From SCUS01 sp966211675 (GTDB lineage: Bacteria; Myxococcota_A; Polyangia; Polyangiales; Ga0077539): a stretch of 64,000 nucleotides of DNA. The stretch is from positions 102,693 to 166,692 of the forward strand of contig CBIHPK010000003.1 of the NCBI GenBank assembly GCA_966211675.1, given 5' to 3'. Below, piece by piece: positions 55,020 to 63,276 of this stretch. Numbering within the stretch: position 1 is the stretch's first letter; each line of letters begins with the position of its first letter. The position numbers and the translations under genes are program-made. Below the pieces are notes generated by a model. It had not been told where the DNA came from. It did not search any database and saw only the letters and a program-made list of their open reading frames with translations.

Positions 55020-57251
55020 ATGGGATGTCGAAGGGTCTCCGCCGGGTCATGGCTCGCGCTCCTGGCGCTCGCCGTCGGATGCAGTGACGGCAGCGCCACG
55101 AGCGTGGCCGTCGCCCCCACGGACGACGTCGCGCACACCGCGGCGATGGACGGCGGCGTCGCTCGCCTGCCCGACGGCGGAGGCTTCGACTCGCCCGCCC
55201 CCGACGACGACGTCTCGTCCGCGAGCGCCGACGCCGAAGCCGACGACGCGCCGCTCTTCTCCTGGCCCGACCTCCCTGCGCCCTCGACGGGCGACGGCGG
55301 TGGGGCGGGCGGCGACGACCCGGTGCCTGCGCCGCCGACCCCGAGGGCCCAGCCCGACCCCTGCCTCGACGAGAGCGAGACCAACCACTCGATGCACGGG
55401 ACGCCCGGCAACGACGTGATCCACGGGAGCCCCGGGCGCGACGTGATCTTCGGCGGCGACGGCGACGACGTGATCGACGGCGGCGGCGGCGACGACGTGA
55501 TCTGCGGCGGCAACGGGGAGGACCACATCGTCGGCGGCGACGGAGCGGACTACATCGACGGCGGATACGGCAACGACACCCTCGAGGGCGGCGACGGCGA
55601 CGACGTGATCCACGGGCGCGCTGGGAGCGACGTGATCCGCGGCGGCCGCCAGGACGACCATCTCTACGGCGACCTGCTCGACGACGACCTCTACGGCGAG
55701 GACGGCAACGACGTGCTCATCGGCGGTCACGGCAATGACTTCATGCACGGCGGCGACGGCAACGACTGGATGCGCGGCGACACCGGGCACGACACCTTCA
55801 TCGGCGGCCGCGGCTTCGACGCGGCGAGCTTCTCGACGGCGATGCCGCCGGGGCAGGCGCTGGCCGCGGCCTCGGGTCCGGCGCCGGAGGGCGTGCTCGT
55901 GGACTTCAACCGGCACCCCAACCCCGACGACGACGAGCGCCTCTGGAACGACCTGCGCGAGCGCGGCTTCGAGGCGGCGGAGATCGTGCGCTCGGGCCTG
56001 GCGAGCGGCGACGGCGCGCGCGAGGCGCTCATGGGCATCGAGGCGGTGATCGGCTCGCACTTCAACGACACGCTCATCGCGACCTCCGCGGCGCAGCGCC
56101 TCTACGGGCTCTACGGCGACGACGCGCTCCGCGGCCCGGCGGGCACGACCATGGACGGCGGACCGGGCGCGGACACCTGCAACGACGCGCGCTGCGACCC
56201 GGCGGGAGAGGCCCCCGGGCGCCCCGCGGGCCCGATCGCCTTCGTCGACGGCAACACCCACGACACCGGCATCGGCGTGCTGGGCAGCGCGGGCGACGGC
56301 TCCGACCAGCTCAGCGTGGTGCTCGACGACCACACGGTCGCGGTGTCGATGCCGACCGGGACGCTCACCCCCGGCACGGGCTGCGTGTGGCGTGACCGGA
56401 TGCAGCCCAACGTGGTGCTCTGCCGGCTGCCCTCGGCCCCGCGCTACCTCATGGCCTACGGCGGCGACGGCGACGACCAGATCACCGTCGTGGGGAGCCT
56501 CCCTCGCGACCTCTCGGCGCACCTCGGCGGCGGCCGCGGCGACGACACGCTCATCGGCAGCGCCGGGGACGACGTGCTCTTCTCCGGCCCCGACGGGCGC
56601 GACACGCTCGTCGGCAACGGCGGCGACGACGCCCTGCTCAGCGAGAGCCCGGCGATGGACCCGATGACCCGGGGCCCCGAGTACGCGGGCGGCGTGGACC
56701 ACCTGGACGGCGGCCCCGGCAACGACCAGCTGGTGTCCGACTATCCCTGCGGTGGGCACTTCTTCGTGGGCGGTCCGGGCATCGACATCGCGGGCTTCCG
56801 CCGCAGCACCGGGACGCAGCGGCCCTTCTTCGGCATCAGCGCCCAGCTCGGCGGACGGTCCGCGGTGCGACAGCCCTTCTACGGCCGCGCGTTCAACCCC
56901 GACCGCTGCTCGCTCGACCCCTGGGGCACGCACATCGGCGGCGACCTGGAGATCCTGGAGGGCGCCGACGGCGACGACCGCCTCTACGGCAACGACGAGA
57001 ACAACACCATCTGGGGCTGGGGCGGCGACGACACGATGGTCGGCTACGACGGCAACGACGAGCTCTCGGCGCACGACGGCAACGACGAGCTCTTCGGCGG
57101 CGACGGGCGCGACACCCTCCTCGGCGGCGCGGGCTTCGACCGCATCCACGCCCGCGACGGCGCGCCCGACGCCCGCCTCGACTGCGGACCCAACGAGGGC
57201 CACCTCGACGACTCGGATCCCTCCGACCCCACGGCGACCCGCTGCCGCTGA
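55020..57251 (+). CDS. calcium-binding RTX-repeat lipoprotein
   Basis: I start at ATG 55020 (743 residues), which leads directly into a lipoprotein signal ending LAVGC. After an acidic linker, three blocks of RTX nonapeptides GGxGxDxUx are visible: about 130-265, about 480-545 and 640-705, with units such as GGDGDDVIDGGGGDDVI. They would form calcium beta-rolls outside the cell. Between the blocks are less regular strand-rich parts with a few Cys. Classical RTX proteins leave by type I secretion using C-terminal signals; this one has a lipoprotein signal instead, so it should be held at the cell surface. No type I secretion genes are nearby. Confidence 0.87.
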   Translation: MGCRRVSAGSWLALLALAVGCSDGSATSVAVAPTDDVAHTAAMDGGVARLPDGGGFDSPAPDDDVSSASADAEADDAPLFSWPDLPAPSTGDGGGAGGDDPVPAPPTPRAQPDPCLDESETNHSMHGTPGNDVIHGSPGRDVIFGGDGDDVIDGGGGDDVICGGNGEDHIVGGDGADYIDGGYGNDTLEGGDGDDVIHGRAGSDVIRGGRQDDHLYGDLLDDDLYGEDGNDVLIGGHGNDFMHGGDGNDWMRGDTGHDTFIGGRGFDAASFSTAMPPGQALAAASGPAPEGVLVDFNRHPNPDDDERLWNDLRERGFEAAEIVRSGLASGDGAREALMGIEAVIGSHFNDTLIATSAAQRLYGLYGDDALRGPAGTTMDGGPGADTCNDARCDPAGEAPGRPAGPIAFVDGNTHDTGIGVLGSAGDGSDQLSVVLDDHTVAVSMPTGTLTPGTGCVWRDRMQPNVVLCRLPSAPRYLMAYGGDGDDQITVVGSLPRDLSAHLGGGRGDDTLIGSAGDDVLFSGPDGRDTLVGNGGDDALLSESPAMDPMTRGPEYAGGVDHLDGGPGNDQLVSDYPCGGHFFVGGPGIDIAGFRRSTGTQRPFFGISAQLGGRSAVRQPFYGRAFNPDRCSLDPWGTHIGGDLEILEGADGDDRLYGNDENNTIWGWGGDDTMVGYDGNDELSAHDGNDELFGGDGRDTLLGGAGFDRIHARDGAPDARLDCGPNEGHLDDSDPSDPTATRCR

Positions 57252-57294
57252 GCGCTTGACCGCGCGGGCCATTGCCCTATTCCCCTTAGGCGCC

Positions 57295-57534
57295 ATGGCC
57301 GACCCCTCGGAGCCCAGCGACATTCCCCCGGCGACCTCCACCGGAGCCGTCGACGAGTCCACCCTCCTCCCGGTCGAGCGCGACCGTCGCTTCCTCGTCC
57401 GACTGGTGCTGCTCCTGCTGGTGGGCCTCATCGGCGGCGCCTTCGTGGCGATGAAGCTGCGCGGCGCGGCCGGCTCCTGCGGCGCGAAGCTCATCCGCCC
57501 GGGCAGCACGGTCATCCCGCCGGGGGCGCGATGA
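57295..57534 (+). CDS. small single-span membrane protein
   Basis: The 79-residue product has a hydrophilic N-terminus, one membrane helix (about 35-52) and a short periplasmic tail with one Cys (C62). Its ATGA overlap with the next gene at 57531 supports that it is real. A possible promoter is seen in the 43-bp gap (TTGACC at 57256, then CCTATT). Function unknown; it may hold or assist the protein encoded downstream. Confidence 0.6.
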   Translation: MADPSEPSDIPPATSTGAVDESTLLPVERDRRFLVRLVLLLLVGLIGGAFVAMKLRGAAGSCGAKLIRPGSTVIPPGAR

Positions 57535-58406
57535 TCCCCTCTGCCGTCGAGCGCCGCCGCGTCCGCGAGCACCTCACGCGCGCCCTTCGCTCGGTGCGCT
57601 CCGCCCCCACCGACGCGCTCACCGCCCCCGAGCGCGCCCGCCGCCGCGCAGCGCTGAGCGCCCTCGCCGGCTACATCGCCGCGGGCCGCTTTCCCCTCAA
57701 CCGCGTCTCTGCGTCGCCGACGCCCGTCTTCGTCGACGAGGTCGGGGCCCGCTGCGCCATGGCCGCGCTCATCGAGTCCACCGGCGACGCCGCGCTGGTC
57801 CGGCGCGTCGCCCGCGACCACAACCTCGCGTACATCGAGCAGCTCCGCGACGACCCCTCGCTCGGCGCCTGGCTCGCCCGCAACGGGATCACCCTCGCCG
57901 AGGCCGCGCGCATCCAGCCCGCCTACCACGCCTACACCGAGGCCCGGTGGCAGCCCACGGTGAGCGTCCTCGCCAGCGCCACGGCCGGGGCCTCGACGGA
58001 CACCGGGGCGCAGGTCGCGCTCGCTCCCGCGCTGCGCGTGGGCGTGCGACGGGTCATCCGCGGGAGCACCGACAACGGAGCATCGGTCTACGGCAGCCTC
58101 GCGCTCACGCTCGAGTACGGCCGGAGCTTCGTGCTCGGCGTCGGCGCGGCGCACCACGCGGGCGTGACGCTCCACTGGGAGCCCGACGGCAACAGCAGCG
58201 ACGTCCAGTGGTTCCTGCTGGGCGGCCCCATCGCGTCGCTGGACGACGACGCCACGCCCGGCACGGCGTGGGGCGGGCAGCTCGGGGCGGGGTTCAGCTT
58301 CCGGAAGCGTTCGGTGCCGTGGCTCTTCGAGGCGATCGTGCAGGGTCTGGGTCAGTCGACGGGCGCCACGCTGCGCGCGGGGGTCAACGTCGGCGTGGTG
58401 TGGTGA
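57531..58406 (+). CDS. conserved myxobacterial protein with VFVDEVGARCAMAALIE domain
   Basis: The 291-residue protein starts by ATGA overlap. Residues about 50-130 hold the motif FPLNRVSASPTPVFVDEVGARCAMAALIE followed by HNLAYIEQL and a LAWLARNGITLAEAARIQPAY-like helix, a domain I know from many uncharacterised Myxococcota proteins where the Cys and acidic residues are conserved. Residues 140-290 are strand-rich with alternating aromatic and small residues and end in GVVW, suggesting a beta-barrel or lipocalin-like part. No signal peptide is visible although such a C-terminus would suit the outer membrane. Function unknown. Confidence 0.7.
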   Translation: MIPSAVERRRVREHLTRALRSVRSAPTDALTAPERARRRAALSALAGYIAAGRFPLNRVSASPTPVFVDEVGARCAMAALIESTGDAALVRRVARDHNLAYIEQLRDDPSLGAWLARNGITLAEAARIQPAYHAYTEARWQPTVSVLASATAGASTDTGAQVALAPALRVGVRRVIRGSTDNGASVYGSLALTLEYGRSFVLGVGAAHHAGVTLHWEPDGNSSDVQWFLLGGPIASLDDDATPGTAWGGQLGAGFSFRKRSVPWLFEAIVQGLGQSTGATLRAGVNVGVVW

Positions 58407-58410
58407 GGGC

Positions 58411-60486
58411 CTACGGCTCCCAGCGCACGCCGTACTGCGACGCGGGCGCGTCGGTCACTGTCGGCGCCGCGCTCGGGGCCGATGCCGTCGTCACCGTGGC
58501 AGCGCCCGCCGGTCGGGGGTAGCGGGGCTCCGCGGGCCAGGCGGTGAAGCGGGGCGCCTCGGGCGAGGCCGAGCCCACGTCGTAGCGCTGCATCAGGGGC
58601 GACGGGGCGTCGGGGCCGTTGCGCGAACGGAGCCGGGCGCACTCCTCGGTCGAGAGGCGCTTGGGGCCCGCGACGGTGCCGAGGCTGGCGTCGGCGTCCA
58701 TGAGCAGCCACGGTCGGTCGGGGCCCATGTTGTCCGGGTGCCACGGCTGGTCGAGCAGGATGTGCCCGGCCTCGTGCGACTGCGTCCACGCCTCGCGCTC
58801 CGCCGCGATGCCCGCGCGGTCGATGAGAAACCCATTGCCGATGGACCCGCCGTCCCCGCGCACGAAGGCCTCGCCGATGCGGGTCCCTCGCGAGAAGCGG
58901 TTGATCACGATCATCTCCATGGTCGTCGCGTCGTCGTCGATGAGCGGCTTGATGAGCGCTCGCTCCTCCAGCGTCCCCGACGTGCTGTTCTGGTTGTTGA
59001 ACTCGTCGATGCCATCGCTGAAGTCCACCACCGCGAGCGCCGCGCCCTGCCTCAGGTCGGTGCTGAGCGGTGAGCCCGCGACCGGCGACAGGTTGGTCCA
59101 TCGGCCCGCGCGATCGAGCACCAGCACGTCGGCGCTCGGCTCGGCGCCGTAGGTCGTGCGCGGGTTGCTCGTGACCCTCGCCGTGTAGCCCCTCGCTCGC
59201 AGCATCGCCCCCATGGCCATCGCCGTGTCGATCGGTCGCCAGCCCACGCGCGTCGCGAGCGGAGGCATCGCGACCCCGTTGACCCGCAGCCGCACCACGC
59301 CCCCCGAGGCGAGCGCCCCGTGGTCATCTCCGAAGGCGATCATGGTCGTCGTGGGCGGATCGACCACCCTCGCCACGTCGCCGGCCGGGTCGCCCCAGGT
59401 CACGCCGCACTGCCCGTACACCTCGTTGGCGATCGCCACCTGGCGGCGGCCGATGTCCAGCGCCGCGGCCTCGCTCCCGCCCACCAGCGGCAGGCCCCCG
59501 CTCGACTGGGCCCGGTTGCGCAGCACCAGCACCCGCGCCCGCACCATCCTCGCCGCCATCGGACCGTCCTCGCGCCCGGGCCTCCCCACGCGCACGTCCG
59601 TCGTCGCCTCGCCCGCCACGCCCGCTCGCCGGTAGCGCACGGTCACCCGGTCGCGCAGGGCCACCCGCAGCGTCTGCGCCTCGACGCCGGGCGCCCGCTG
59701 ATCGACCTCGTCGCCCACGAGCCTCACGTAGCCCGAGCGCCACGGCGCCCCCGCGTCGGGCCGCCCCATCGCCACCTCCGCGAGCCGCGCCCGTAGCGCC
59801 GTCGCATCGCGCACGAAGGAGGCCGGCGTCCCACGGCTCTCCCAGCGGACCGTCGGCTCGGCGCCGGGCGTCGGGTCCCACACCTCCGCGCGGACGTTCT
59901 CCACGTCGGGCGATCGCTCTCCCCACGCGGCGCGGCGAGGCAGCGTCTCGTCGTTGGTCACCTCCCTGGAGATCATCACGGCGTCGCGGTGCGCGTACAC
60001 GGGCGCGTTGTCCCCGCGGAGCACGGTGACGGCCACCACGGTCACCGCCACGCGCCAGCGCTGGGAGCCCGCGACGAGCTCGACCGAGGCGTCGTCGGGT
60101 CGAGCACTCGCGGCCACGCCCACGAGCTCGATGGTGGCGGCGCCGCGGCGGACCGCGACGTTGGCGCGCTCGACCAGCGCCCCGGAGGCGTCGCGCACTC
60201 GGAGGCCGCCGGTGGTGGTGACGGCCACGGCGCCGGTGGGGAGGCCCTCGACGGTGAGCGCCACGCGGTCGTCGTCGGCCGAGGGCGCGGGGCTCTGCTG
60301 CGAGTCGGGGACGCCGTCGTCGTCGTCGTCGTCGTCGTCGAGGCCCACGAGGGCTCGCGTGGGGTTGGTTTCGCCGGTGCTCCAGCGGAGCGTCGGGGAA
60401 GCGTGCGTGGCGGCGGGCTGGGCGGCCGCGGGCGCGAGGCGGGCGAGACCGGCGAGCAGCACCGCGAGGCAGGGGGCGAGACGCAT
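58411..60486 (-). CDS. secreted HExxH metallopeptidase-like protein
   Basis: The 691-residue product has a signal peptide ending APAAAQ. A run of eight Asp (codons at 60316-60339) with GVPDSQ follows in an Asp-rich, probably calcium-binding segment, then beta-sandwich parts. Residues 571-583 read HEAGHILLDQPWH, a zinc HExxH with a further His 8 residues on, followed by NMGPDRPWLLMDAD as a possible Met-turn region. This suggests a metalloprotease, although the spacing differs from metzincins (HExxHxxGxxH). The N-terminal Asp-rich segment is reminiscent of that in the PAD at 5727. It is convergent with the previous gene (4 bp). Confidence 0.7.
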   Translation of the reverse strand: MRLAPCLAVLLAGLARLAPAAAQPAATHASPTLRWSTGETNPTRALVGLDDDDDDDDGVPDSQQSPAPSADDDRVALTVEGLPTGAVAVTTTGGLRVRDASGALVERANVAVRRGAATIELVGVAASARPDDASVELVAGSQRWRVAVTVVAVTVLRGDNAPVYAHRDAVMISREVTNDETLPRRAAWGERSPDVENVRAEVWDPTPGAEPTVRWESRGTPASFVRDATALRARLAEVAMGRPDAGAPWRSGYVRLVGDEVDQRAPGVEAQTLRVALRDRVTVRYRRAGVAGEATTDVRVGRPGREDGPMAARMVRARVLVLRNRAQSSGGLPLVGGSEAAALDIGRRQVAIANEVYGQCGVTWGDPAGDVARVVDPPTTTMIAFGDDHGALASGGVVRLRVNGVAMPPLATRVGWRPIDTAMAMGAMLRARGYTARVTSNPRTTYGAEPSADVLVLDRAGRWTNLSPVAGSPLSTDLRQGAALAVVDFSDGIDEFNNQNSTSGTLEERALIKPLIDDDATTMEMIVINRFSRGTRIGEAFVRGDGGSIGNGFLIDRAGIAAEREAWTQSHEAGHILLDQPWHPDNMGPDRPWLLMDADASLGTVAGPKRLSTEECARLRSRNGPDAPSPLMQRYDVGSASPEAPRFTAWPAEPRYPRPAGAATVTTASAPSAAPTVTDAPASQYGVRWEP
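60316..60339 (-). repeat. (GAC)8 codon microsatellite encoding eight Asp
   Basis: Eight identical GAC codons in a row occur in the HExxH protein gene. The PAD gene has the same kind of tract with seven codons at 5979-5999. Both are slippage-prone. Confidence 0.9.
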
Positions 60487-60494
60487 CGGCGGCG

Positions 60495-60500
60495 AGGATA
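60495..60500 (-). promoter_or_regulatory. TATCCT -10-like element of the HExxH protein gene
   Basis: On the minus strand TATCCT is followed by exactly 8 nt and the ATG at 60486, without a Shine-Dalgarno. Confidence 0.45.
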
Positions 60501-60579
60501 GCGCGAGCGTCGGGCGAGCGAGCGCCTCCGGACGTCGGGAGGTGGGGCTCCGGACGTCGGAAGGTGAGGAGGGTGGGGG

Positions 60580-60942
60580 TCAGGGCCGGGCGCGGGACTG
60601 GAGCTGCCAGAGGCCGTGCTGGACGCCGCCGAGGAAGTAGATGGCGAAGGTTCCGTGGCCGGGGATCTCCATCGGCGAATGGGCGAGCTCGGCGCCGGAC
60701 TGGAGGGCCGCGGCGAGGGAGGCCTCGATGTCGTCGACGAGCCAGTAGGGTCGCACCACGGGGGTCTCGGTCGGGCTCAGCGGCGCCCGGACACCGAGGA
60801 GGGCGCCATCGGGGAGCGGGGCGGTGCGGGCCTGGCCGAGGCCGTCATCGGGTGGGCCGAAGCGCAGGCCGTTGGCGGCGGCGTAGGCGGCGCACACCGC
60901 GTCGACGTCGGGGGTCACGATTTCGAGATAGTGAATCGGCAT
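60580..60942 (-). CDS. glyoxalase/VOC-fold protein
   Basis: ATG 60942 gives 120 residues, a single VOC module (MPIHYLEIVTPDVDAVCAAYAAANGLRF, then WLVDDIEASLAAAL and FAIYFLGGVQHGLWQL). It resembles the small glyoxalase/bleomycin-resistance/dioxygenase group. The metal ligands expected at the strand starts are partly present (His4, and Glu near 105 is replaced by Gly/Gln), so activity is uncertain. It follows the PaaI-like gene on the same strand by 53 bp. Confidence 0.82.
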   Translation of the reverse strand: MPIHYLEIVTPDVDAVCAAYAAANGLRFGPPDDGLGQARTAPLPDGALLGVRAPLSPTETPVVRPYWLVDDIEASLAAALQSGAELAHSPMEIPGHGTFAIYFLGGVQHGLWQLQSRARP

Positions 60943-60995
60943 GGGGCTCGAGCTCGGGTTCGGGTGGATGGGGAGCGGTCGGTGCCATCGGTCGC

Positions 60996-61430
60996 TCAGG
61001 CACTCCCCGCGACGTGGATCATCGTGGCCTGCATGAGGGCGATGCACTCGCGAAGCGAGCCCCTCTCACCGATCACCTCGCCCTGGCAGACCGTGAGGGT
61101 CCTTCCGACCTTGGTCACCTTGCCGATGGCCACGAAGCGATCGGCGACCGCTGGGCGCATGAAGTTCACCTTGAACTCGACGGTAAGGACCTCGCTCCCC
61201 GGCGGCGCGGCCGTCAGCGCCGCATAGCCGCAGGCGCTGTCGACCACGCTGGTGAGCGCCCCCGCGTGGACGTAGCCGTGCTGCTGGGAGATCTCGGGAC
61301 GCGGGCGCAGCGCGATGTGCACCTCGCCATGGGCGACGTAGAGGAGCTCGGCGCCGAGGGTGGCCATCAGCCCCTGGGAGGAGAAGCTCTCGAAGATCCG
61401 CTTCTCGATTTCAGACACCGGATGCTCCAT
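60996..61430 (-). CDS. PaaI-family hotdog thioesterase
   Basis: The 144-residue protein has the hotdog pattern of PaaI: HGYVHAGALTSVVDSACGYAA, where the Asp of the SVVDSA stretch is the catalytic acid, then VEFKVNFMRPAVADRFVAIGKV and GEVIG. It should hydrolyse acyl-CoA thioesters in the cytoplasm (phenylacetyl-CoA type or broad specificity). The start at 61430 is the only ATG before the domain. Confidence 0.9.
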   Translation of the reverse strand: MEHPVSEIEKRIFESFSSQGLMATLGAELLYVAHGEVHIALRPRPEISQQHGYVHAGALTSVVDSACGYAALTAAPPGSEVLTVEFKVNFMRPAVADRFVAIGKVTKVGRTLTVCQGEVIGERGSLRECIALMQATMIHVAGSA

Positions 61431-61581
61431 GCGTTGTGTCGGAGAGGGAGTCGGAGACCTCGCCGAAGGGCCGCCGGATGATCGTCTCGCCTTCGATCAG
61501 TGTCACGCCTCTTTCCCCTCCGCCTCAGCGGGAAATGGGTCGGGCACGCACGTGGCGCCGACGACCTGCCCACCGTGCGAA

Positions 61582-61872
61582 TCACCTGGAGGAGAGCGCG
61601 ACGCGACGGAGCAGGCCGTATCCGTTGCGATGCTGGGCGCTGTAGTACTCGTAGCCGCCCTCGTCGTCCGTCCACCCGATGCAGGAGGGCCACGAGACCA
61701 TGTCGACGATCTCGTGTGCCCTGGCATCGCTGGGCTTCCAGAACCCTCTGCCCCTGAGCACCTCATCGCGCAGCGCCTCGAAGGCCTGAATCCAGTTGTC
61801 TTCGAGGTCCCTCCAGATTCGCTGTTGGACTCCCATATCGATCCATCCGTAGTCCGTGTCACCCGCGGCCAT
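61582..61872 (-). CDS. small hypothetical protein, Trp-rich
   Basis: ATG 61872 has a good Shine-Dalgarno (AAGGAGAG) 6-8 nt upstream. The 96-residue product has six Trp and many charged residues (MGVQQRIWRDLEDNWIQAF and WPSCIGWTDDEGGYEYY). I recognise no family. It lies just before the attC-like region and has a slightly lower GC than the core genes. It might be a cassette or accessory gene, but no attC-like repeat separates it from its neighbours. Confidence 0.6.
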   Translation of the reverse strand: MAAGDTDYGWIDMGVQQRIWRDLEDNWIQAFEALRDEVLRGRGFWKPSDARAHEIVDMVSWPSCIGWTDDEGGYEYYSAQHRNGYGLLRRVALSSR

Positions 61873-61930
61873 GGCGCCCTCTCCTTCTCTTCAAATGTCG
61901 TCCACCCAACCGCCAGCCGGGGTGCCCTCG

Positions 61931-62398
61931 TCACGCATCGATCCGCCCCCGCACTACCCGGATCAGTTCGGCCAGATCCTCGACCAGCGGCACCTTGTAC
62001 CGACGGCAGACCACCTGGATATTGCCTCGCCGCCAGAAGCCTGGCGGGCAGCACACCACCAGCCTGCCCGTCTGGGCGAACAGCCCCAACTCCAGCAGCG
62101 TGATCGGGGCCTGGGTGCCAGGGACGAAGTACATGGCGATCACCGACGCCCGCTCCTGCGCGTCCAGCTCCCATTCGACCTGCTCACGGAACCGCGGGTT
62201 GTCGATCGACTGCTCCCATGAGGCGTCCCACTCGTCCCGTCGGGGATTGAGGATGGCGACCGGGAGGTCGGCGAGCTCTCCCTCGACCTCCGCCTGCCAT
62301 GGCCCGGCTCGTCCCATGTCGATCGATCCAGCCAGGAACACCGAGCGTTCGCCGTCGGCGAGTTCGAACGGAGCCGGCGGTTTCAGGACACGAGCCAT
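61931..62398 (-). CDS. nucleoside 2-deoxyribosyltransferase-like protein
   Basis: The 155-residue product starts at ATG 62398, 16 nt after the attC-like repeat at 62415, with TAGGA upstream. It matches the NDT-like family (PF15891 type): VFLAGSIDMG at 20-29, an ILNPRRDEWDASW stretch, an Asp/Glu-rich QVEWELDAQERASVIAMYF and PITLLELGLF with the catalytic-type Glu in the LLELG stretch. Family members transfer or hydrolyse nucleoside sugars; several occur in phage and in anti-phage or mobile contexts. The direct neighbour of the cassette region supports a mobile role. Confidence 0.8.
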   Translation of the reverse strand: MARVLKPPAPFELADGERSVFLAGSIDMGRAGPWQAEVEGELADLPVAILNPRRDEWDASWEQSIDNPRFREQVEWELDAQERASVIAMYFVPGTQAPITLLELGLFAQTGRLVVCCPPGFWRRGNIQVVCRRYKVPLVEDLAELIRVVRGRIDA

Positions 62399-62414
62399 GG
62401 GGTCATCCTACTCT

Positions 62415-62505
62415 GCCCAACGGCTGGCCGATATGCCGCCGTAGCGGGTGCGGCGGGTTGATGGCGGGTGAAGCGTGGGCGGTCGGCACCATCGGCTTGC
62501 TCGGC
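62415..62505. repeat. attC-like 91-bp imperfect palindrome, copy A
   Basis: On the plus strand this runs from GCCCAAC, which fits the RYYYAAC core site, to GCTCGGC. The inner arms GGCCGATATGCCGCCG and CGGTCGGCACCATCGGC pair imperfectly. It has the same length as copy B. It lies between the gene at 62664 and the gene at 61931, both on the minus strand. Confidence 0.5.
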
Positions 62506-62663
62506 GCGCCCAACGTTTTAGTGAGCGCGGACCTCGCCAGGACGGACGAACACATCAGCGTCGGTCTTCCGTTGCTCGTCGTCTCGTTCGTGGGTACGTC
62601 CGCTTTCACCAGAGAGTCTCCGCTGTTCGTTGCTCACTGTTCGTTGCCGGCGCTCGCGTCCGT

Positions 62664-63026
62664 CTATCCGTTGTTCGTTGAAGCGGTAGCGTTTGGCGAG
62701 GCATTCGCTTCCACCAGCGCAACGACCCTTGCACGTTCTGGGTCGCAAGCCGCCTCTCGTACCGCCCGCTGCACGCTAGCGAACCCATACGCATGAGCAT
62801 AACCAAGTTCCGGACGGGACAGAAGGTACTTGTGCCAGGCGGCGAGGTCATACCCGAAGTCCTGCCCCGTCCCCTCCATCAGCGCCGCCCGCCCGGCTCT
62901 CATGTTCGCCCCCCGCTCCTCGTCGGGAATGTCCAGCCCAACATGCACGGGGGTCAGGCGGTACCCAATCAGTCGCAGGATGTCGCACTGGATGGGAACG
63001 ACTCTCCCGAATCTGGGTAGGGTCAT
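62664..63026 (-). CDS. hypothetical cassette protein
   Basis: ATG 63026 starts 17 nt after the attC-like repeat at 63044, with AGGAATG upstream. The 120-residue product has no recognisable family, but its composition reads like a real protein (VPIQCDILRLIGYRLTPVHVGLDIPDEERGANMRAG). It ends with an Ala/Asn-rich tail. Around 160 bp of gene-free sequence with short TTCGTTG direct repeats lie between its stop and the next attC-like site. Confidence 0.6.
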   Translation of the reverse strand: MTLPRFGRVVPIQCDILRLIGYRLTPVHVGLDIPDEERGANMRAGRAALMEGTGQDFGYDLAAWHKYLLSRPELGYAHAYGFASVQRAVREAACDPERARVVALVEANASPNATASTNNG

Positions 63027-63043
63027 GTCTGCATTCCTACGCG

Positions 63044-63134
63044 GCCGAACGGATGGCCGATGTGCCGCCGCACCGGGGGAAAGAGGTTGGCAGCGGGTGA
63101 ACTGGGAGCGGTCGGCACCATCGGCTTGTTCGGC
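63044..63134. repeat. attC-like 91-bp imperfect palindrome, copy B
   Basis: The ends are perfect 7-bp inverted repeats, GCCGAAC and GTTCGGC. Next to them GGCCGATGTGCCG and CGGCACCATCGGC pair with one bulged base. The centre is unpaired. This is the R'-L'/L''-R'' arrangement of integron attC sites, although the fourth base of the core site deviates from RYYYAAC. Confidence 0.5.
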
Positions 63135-63276
63135 AAGCCCGACGCTGCAACGAGCGAGACCGTCGTAGTCACCGGTAAACCCTCGGAGTTCGACACGTCA
63201 TGGCTCGTCGCGCTTCTCTTCGGCCAGCATCTTGTCGCGACGTTTCCTGCCTCGGTCGACAATGTTCGTTCACAGC

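Noticed and set aside
55047..58175. Minus-strand 1042-codon frame antisense to the RTX gene
   Set aside because: Repeats of the RTX gene keep the antisense frame open; the product is Val/Ala/Arg/His low complexity.
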